Of a stretch of DNA of 10,627 bases, positions 7,730 to 10,627 are shown piece by piece. The first letter of the stretch is position 1; each line of letters opens with the position of its first letter. Under the pieces are notes generated by a model. That model saw only the letters and a program-made list of their open reading frames with translations, did not search any database and was not told where the DNA came from. The position numbers were made by a program, and so were the translations under genes. This DNA comes from JBEVMS01 sp040508515 (GTDB taxonomy: Bacteria; Pseudomonadota; Gammaproteobacteria; Xanthomonadales; Rhodanobacteraceae). The DNA lies in assembly GCA_040508515.1 (NCBI GenBank), contig JBEVMS010000318.1:1-10627 (forward strand), in the 5' to 3' direction.

Positions 7730-8136
7730 GGCGTGTTTGCGTCATGCGCGCTGACCACGCGCAGGCTGGAAAAATGCGCGTGGCGCTGCTGGCGCCCCTG
7801 GCCCCAGAGCACCTCAAGGTCCAGCCGGTAGAGCTGCAGATTGGTCTGCGCGGGACGCGCCGGGCCAGCCGGTTCATTCCCCGGCCAAGACGTCACCGTC
7901 AGTCGCCAGCGGTAAAGCGCATCGAAGCTGCCCTCACTCTGCCCCGGCTGCGGCGCACGCAACGCAAATGCGCTGTCCAGTTTGGAGCGCGCCCACAACG
8001 CCGCTTCACTGCGTTCGGCGGCACGCGCGGTGAGGTTGGTGGCACTGGCCGCCACCTGCATCAAGGCGGCGAACGCCAGCGCCAGCAGCAATACCGCGGC
8101 GATCACTTCCAGCAGGCTGAAGCCGCGCTGCCTCAT
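7726..8136 (-). CDS. gspI: T2SS minor pseudopilin GspI
   Basis: This 136-residue protein has the short leader MRQRG followed by F-S-L-L-E, with Glu at +5, and a hydrophobic helix to about residue 31. The globular part contains ALWARSKLDSAF (46-57), a helix typical of GspI, and a Trp-containing strand (YRWRLTVTSWPG). The length is close to the family norm of about 125 residues. It should be the core member of the GspI-J-K tip complex. The reading frame is open as far as 8601 but the ATG at 8136 places the leader correctly and overlaps the gspH stop (ATGA). No Shine-Dalgarno sequence is visible, pointing to translational coupling with gspH. Confidence 0.94.
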   Translation of the reverse strand: MRQRGFSLLEVIAAVLLLALAFAALMQVAASATNLTARAAERSEAALWARSKLDSAFALRAPQPGQSEGSFDALYRWRLTVTSWPGNEPAGPARPAQTNLQLYRLDLEVLWGQGRQQRHAHFSSLRVVSAHDANTP

Positions 8137-8624
8137 CGCGCCGATGCCGTGTCGACCACGCTCACCGCACCGGTCAGCCACGCCACGTTGACGTGCCACT
8201 GGCGCTGGCCGCGCTGCAAGGTAATCCGTCCGCCGGTGGAGCTGCCGTCGGGAAAAAAGCGGATGCGTCCGGTGTCGGCATCGACCTGATCTTCGCGTGC
8301 GCTGGTCAGGCCCAGTTGCATGCCTTGCGGCAAGCGCACCTCGTGCCCGTTGGCGCGATACAGCCCGCGGCGGGTATCCAGCTCCAGGGTTTGGTCCTTG
8401 CCGCCGACGATCGCCGCTGTGCGCGTCTGCCGCAACGCCGCCGCCAGCTCGCCGCTGGCCGCGTTGGCGCGCGCACTGACCAGGCCCTGCGACACCGACA
8501 CCGATACCGCCGCCGCCGCGATACCGATCAACAAAATCACCGCCAGCATTTCCAGCAAGGTGAAACCGCCGTTGCGCGTTAGCCGGCGACCTGACGGCCA
8601 CGGTGACGCTCGGCCAAGGCCCAT
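8133..8624 (-). CDS. gspH: T2SS minor pseudopilin GspH (start uncertain)
   Basis: From the ATG at 8624 this is a 163-residue protein. A basic 20-residue leader ends RNGG, followed by F-T-L-L-E, so the cleavage site and Glu at +5 are present, then a hydrophobic helix (LAVILLIGIAAAAVSVSVS). The globular domain includes SGELAAALRQTRTAAIVGG and IRFFPDGSSTGGRITL, the latter a very characteristic GspH/FimT motif. GspH probably links the GspI-J-K tip to the GspG shaft. An in-frame ATG at 8786 would add 54 residues and start 22 bases after the gspG stop, but would leave a leader of over 70 residues, which is implausible. Neither start has a good ribosome-binding site. The stop overlaps the gspI start. 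Confidence 0.92.
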   Translation of the reverse strand: MGLGRASPWPSGRRLTRNGGFTLLEMLAVILLIGIAAAAVSVSVSQGLVSARANAASGELAAALRQTRTAAIVGGKDQTLELDTRRGLYRANGHEVRLPQGMQLGLTSAREDQVDADTGRIRFFPDGSSTGGRITLQRGQRQWHVNVAWLTGAVSVVDTASAR

Positions 8625-8808
8625 GCTTGACGGCAACGATCGGCGCGTGACGGCGGCACCCTCATCCTCGCCGGCCGCGGGCCAGCGCACGCGCGCAACC
8701 CCGACGGCTGCGCAACGCGCGCGCGCCCTGGCATCCGCATGGCCAGGACAGCGGGCGGGCAGCGCGGCTTGCAGCGGCGGACTCATCGCAGGGTGCTCGG
8801 AGCGGCCG
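8625..8808 (-). other. gspG-gspH spacer with a hairpin
   Basis: If gspH starts at 8624, this 184-base stretch is the only sizeable gap inside an otherwise tightly packed operon. It stays open in the gspH frame from an ATG at 8786, but the encoded 54 residues (Ala/Arg-rich) resemble no GspH domain. On the minus strand CCTGGC...GCCAGG forms a six-base-pair stem with a nine-base loop (8727-8747). No T-run follows, so it is not a classical terminator; it could slow decay of the upstream gspF-gspG message. I see no promoter. Confidence 0.4.
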
Positions 8809-9234
8809 TTATTCCCAGTTGCCCAGGTCTTTGCTGTAGCCGTCGCCGCCGGGCTGCCCGTCCTGGCCGTAGAACACCAAATCGAAGCTGCCGTGCTCGC
8901 CGGGGTAGGTGTAGCCGAAGGCGTGGCCCCACGGGTCCTTCAGCTCCGACGCCTTGGCGTAAGGCCCCTGCCAGTTGGGCGCGTTGCTGGGTTTGGTCAG
9001 CAGATCATCCAGTTGCGCCGGCGGGGTGCCGTTGTCCAGCGCGTAGTTCTCGATCTTCTGCCCCAGCGTGCTCAGCTGAGCCTTGCCGGCGCCGTACTTG
9101 CCCTTGTCCACGTTCTTACCGACCGCGGTGACGACCACCGCGCCGATGATCCCGATCAACACGATCACCGCCAACATTTCCAGCAGGGTGAAGCCGCCGG
9201 CGGGGCGGAGGCGGCGTGAGGGACTGTGCTGCAT
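8809..9234 (-). CDS. gspG: T2SS major pseudopilin GspG
   Basis: This 141-residue protein is the main subunit of the pseudopilus that pushes substrates through the secretin. The leader MQHSPSRRLRPAGG is cut before Phe15, and Glu19 is the +5 glutamate. The hydrophobic helix runs to about residue 38 (LLEMLAVIVLIGIIGAVV). The globular domain shows the GspG signatures KAQLSTLGQKIENYALDNG (51-69), LKDPWGHAFGY (98-108) and the C-terminal loop YGQDGQPGGDGYSKDL (122-137), which in this family binds calcium through acidic residues. The length is standard. It starts 54 bases after gspF with GAGG eight bases upstream of the ATG, the clearest ribosome-binding site in this half of the operon, in keeping with the high amounts needed. 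Confidence 0.97.
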   Translation of the reverse strand: MQHSPSRRLRPAGGFTLLEMLAVIVLIGIIGAVVVTAVGKNVDKGKYGAGKAQLSTLGQKIENYALDNGTPPAQLDDLLTKPSNAPNWQGPYAKASELKDPWGHAFGYTYPGEHGSFDLVFYGQDGQPGGDGYSKDLGNWE

Positions 9235-9242
9235 GACGATAA

Positions 9243-9246
9243 CCTC
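9243..9246 (-). promoter_or_regulatory. Ribosome-binding site of gspG
   Basis: GAGG on the minus strand, eight bases before the gspG ATG. It supports the start at 9234 and independent, efficient initiation for the major pseudopilin. Confidence 0.7.
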
Positions 9247-9288
9247 GTAGTGAAGGATCGGTCCGGGGCTGCGGGCCGTAGGGAAGCA

Positions 9289-10506
9289 TTATTGGATATT
9301 GCTGGTCAGGCTGAGCAGCGGTAGCAGGATCGCCGCCATGATGATCGCCACCAGCACCGTCATCACGATAGTCAGGCTGGGCACCAGCGCGGCCAGCAGG
9401 CGATCGATCGATCGCTTGGATTCGAGCTCGAAGGTGTCGGCCACTTTGAGCAACATGGTGTCCAGTTCGCCGGCTTCCTCGCCCACTTGCACCATCTGCA
9501 ACGCCAGCCGCGGAAACTGCTGCGCCTGCGCCAGCGCCACGCTTAGGCCCGCGCCACCCTTGACCTGCTCGGCGGCCTGGGCCAGCGCATGCTCCAACGC
9601 GCGGTTACCGGTCACCTGACGCGCGATGGTCAGTGCCGCCAGCAACGGCACGCCGTTGCTGAGCAAGGTACCCAGGGTGCGCGCGATGCGCGCGGTCTGC
9701 ACTTTCAGCAGCAACGGGCCGACCACGCGCAGGCGCAGCATGCGTGCGTGCCAGGCCAGCCGCGCTTCGGGCTGACGCAGGCGCGCGCGCCAGCCGGCGG
9801 CGGCGGCCACCAGCAGCAGGCCGAGCAGCCAGCCCCATGCCTGCAAGGCGTTGCCCAGCGAGAGCACTGCCTGGGTGATCCACGGTATCGGCACTTGCAT
9901 GTCGGCAAAGATCGGCACGAACTGCGGCACCACATAAGCCAGCAGCAACACCAGCGAACCGAGCACTCCAACCAACAGGAACGCCGGATAGATCAGCGCG
10001 TTGATGATGCTGCCGCGCAACTGCTGACTGCGTTCGAGGTATTCGGCCAGCCGGCGCAAGGTGCCCTCCAGCGCGCCACCGGCCTCACCCGCGCGCACCA
10101 GGCTGGTGTACAGCCGCGGGAACACGCCGTTTTCTTCGTCCAGCGCCTGGCTCAGGGTGCCGCCGCCGCGCACGCGCTCGCGCACGCGCTCGATCAGCTG
10201 TTTGGCCCGCTCGCCCTCGGGCAGTTCCAGCACGATGCCCAGCGCACGATCGAGCGGCTGGCCGGCACCGAGCAAAATCGCCAACTGGTGCGTGAACTGC
10301 GCCAACTGATCGCCACTGAACGGTCCGCGTCGCCACCACGCGCCCAGCCCCGGTCCACCCGCGCCGGCTTGCGCCGGCTGCGCTTCGAGCAAGGTATGCC
10401 CTTGATCCTGCAGCTTGCCGATCGCCTCCTCCAGCGAAGCGGCCTCCAGTTGCCCCTGCAACAGCTCACCGGTGGCGCTGATCGCGCGGTAGCGGAACTG
10501 GCTCAT
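9289..10506 (-). CDS. gspF: T2SS inner-membrane platform protein GspF
   Basis: This 405-residue polytopic protein is the core of the inner-membrane platform and contacts the ATPase GspE and the L/M proteins. The N-terminal segment (FRYRAISATGELLQGQLEA) matches the start of GspF/PilC proteins. Two repeated helical cytoplasmic domains follow: the first (about 66-165) with FTHQLAILLGAGQPL and VRAGEAGGALEGTL, the second (about 274-365) with ARTLGTLLSNGVPLL and VGEEAGELDTML. Membrane helices lie at about 172-193, 218-239 and 374-396, the standard three. The length equals the family norm. The start at 10506 gives the usual N terminus; the frame is open upstream to the window edge, but that sequence looks non-coding. 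The ribosome-binding site is weak. Its stop is 54 bases before gspG. Confidence 0.97.
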   Translation of the reverse strand: MSQFRYRAISATGELLQGQLEAASLEEAIGKLQDQGHTLLEAQPAQAGAGGPGLGAWWRRGPFSGDQLAQFTHQLAILLGAGQPLDRALGIVLELPEGERAKQLIERVRERVRGGGTLSQALDEENGVFPRLYTSLVRAGEAGGALEGTLRRLAEYLERSQQLRGSIINALIYPAFLLVGVLGSLVLLLAYVVPQFVPIFADMQVPIPWITQAVLSLGNALQAWGWLLGLLLVAAAAGWRARLRQPEARLAWHARMLRLRVVGPLLLKVQTARIARTLGTLLSNGVPLLAALTIARQVTGNRALEHALAQAAEQVKGGAGLSVALAQAQQFPRLALQMVQVGEEAGELDTMLLKVADTFELESKRSIDRLLAALVPSLTIVMTVLVAIIMAAILLPLLSLTSNIQ

Positions 10507-10528
10507 GGGGTGATCCAGGGGGAAGCTG

Positions 10529-10546
10529 GGCGCACTAATGAGCGCC
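10529..10546. promoter_or_regulatory. Imperfect 18-base palindrome upstream of gspF
   Basis: GGCGC-ACTAATGA-GCGCC on the plus strand has perfect five-base arms and six of nine positions symmetric overall. It sits 22 bases upstream of the gspF ATG. It could be an operator or a hairpin in the leader of the message; no known motif is recognised and no clear -10/-35 pair is seen beside it. Confidence 0.25.
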
Positions 10547-10590
10547 TCACGGGATGGCGCAGCGCGCCGGGTGAGGTTGTCGAGGCCGGG

Positions 10591-10627
10591 CCGGCCGAAT
10601 GGCCGGAGTTTCGCCGGCCAGCTGGCC
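10591..10627. repeat. Nested GGCCGG/CCGGCC palindromes upstream of gspF
   Basis: Three six-base arms alternate: CCGGCC (10591-10596), GGCCGG (10601-10606) and CCGGCC (10614-10619). The middle arm can pair with either neighbour, giving two mutually exclusive hairpins with loops of four (GAAT) and seven (AGTTTCG) bases. The perfect 12-base palindrome GGCCAGCTGGCC overlaps the third arm at 10616-10627. No T-run follows on either strand. It could be the terminator or message-end structure of an upstream gene, or a leader of the gsp operon. Confidence 0.6.

Noticed and set aside
8320..9219. A 299-codon plus-strand open frame opposite gspG and gspH
   Set aside because: It is antisense to two certain pseudopilin genes and spans their spacer only by chance; no domain seen.
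9401..9414. CGATCGATCGATCG run as a possible regulatory repeat
   Set aside because: It lies inside gspF and encodes a normal part of the conserved second domain; probably chance.
4376..10506. Type IV pilus or competence pseudopilus cluster rather than T2SS
   Set aside because: The full F-G-H-I-J-K-L-M-N-D order, the GspG C-terminal loop and the GspK features specify a T2SS.
10507..10627. A sigma-70 promoter for the operon (TCGACA as a -35 box)
   Set aside because: No acceptable -10 box at 16-18 bases; evidence is too weak to call.

Overview
The window is a GC-rich bacterial segment in which every gene lies on the minus strand. It holds nearly all of a type II secretion system (T2SS, general secretory pathway) operon, followed by the 5' half of an hrpB-type RNA helicase gene. 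In transcription order (high to low coordinate) the genes are gspF, gspG, gspH, gspI, gspJ, gspK, gspL, gspM, gspN (a GspC-like xpsN type), gspD and hrpB (cut by the left edge). The order F-G-H-I-J-K-L-M-N-D, with no separate gspC, a GspC-like N gene directly before gspD, and a secretin that carries its own lipoprotein signal, is the xps layout known from Xanthomonas. The host is therefore probably a gammaproteobacterium of the Xanthomonadales/Lysobacterales (Xanthomonadaceae or Rhodanobacteraceae). That placement is inferred from layout and composition, not from a search.

Region by region: 10507-10627 has no recognisable gene but is rich in palindromes and is the upstream region of gspF. 8133-10506 carries the inner-membrane platform protein GspF, the major pseudopilin GspG and the minor pseudopilin GspH. 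GspG has a good ribosome-binding site. A 184-base stretch with no certain coding function separates gspG from the best gspH start. From gspH to gspN every junction is the same four-base ATGA stop/start overlap (H/I, I/J, J/K, K/L, L/M, M/N), so these genes are probably translationally coupled. gspD follows gspN after two bases. hrpB starts 52 bases after gspD in the same direction.

How the parts work together: GspG forms the periplasmic pseudopilus, tipped by GspH-I-J-K. All five carry a prepilin-peptidase leader, and only GspK lacks the Glu at +5. GspF, GspL and GspM form the inner-membrane assembly platform. GspN links the platform to GspD, the outer-membrane secretin through which folded proteins leave. 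The ATPase GspE and the prepilin peptidase GspO/PilD are not in the window; gspE would be expected just upstream of gspF, but its 3' end is not visible there.

I see no exotic or previously undescribed system. The points most worth a second look are the roughly 100-residue Gly/Ser-rich insert in the N3 domain of the secretin, the GspC-like nature of the gspN product with a helical tail in place of a PDZ domain, the gspG-gspH gap with its uncertain start, and the nested palindromes upstream of gspF.
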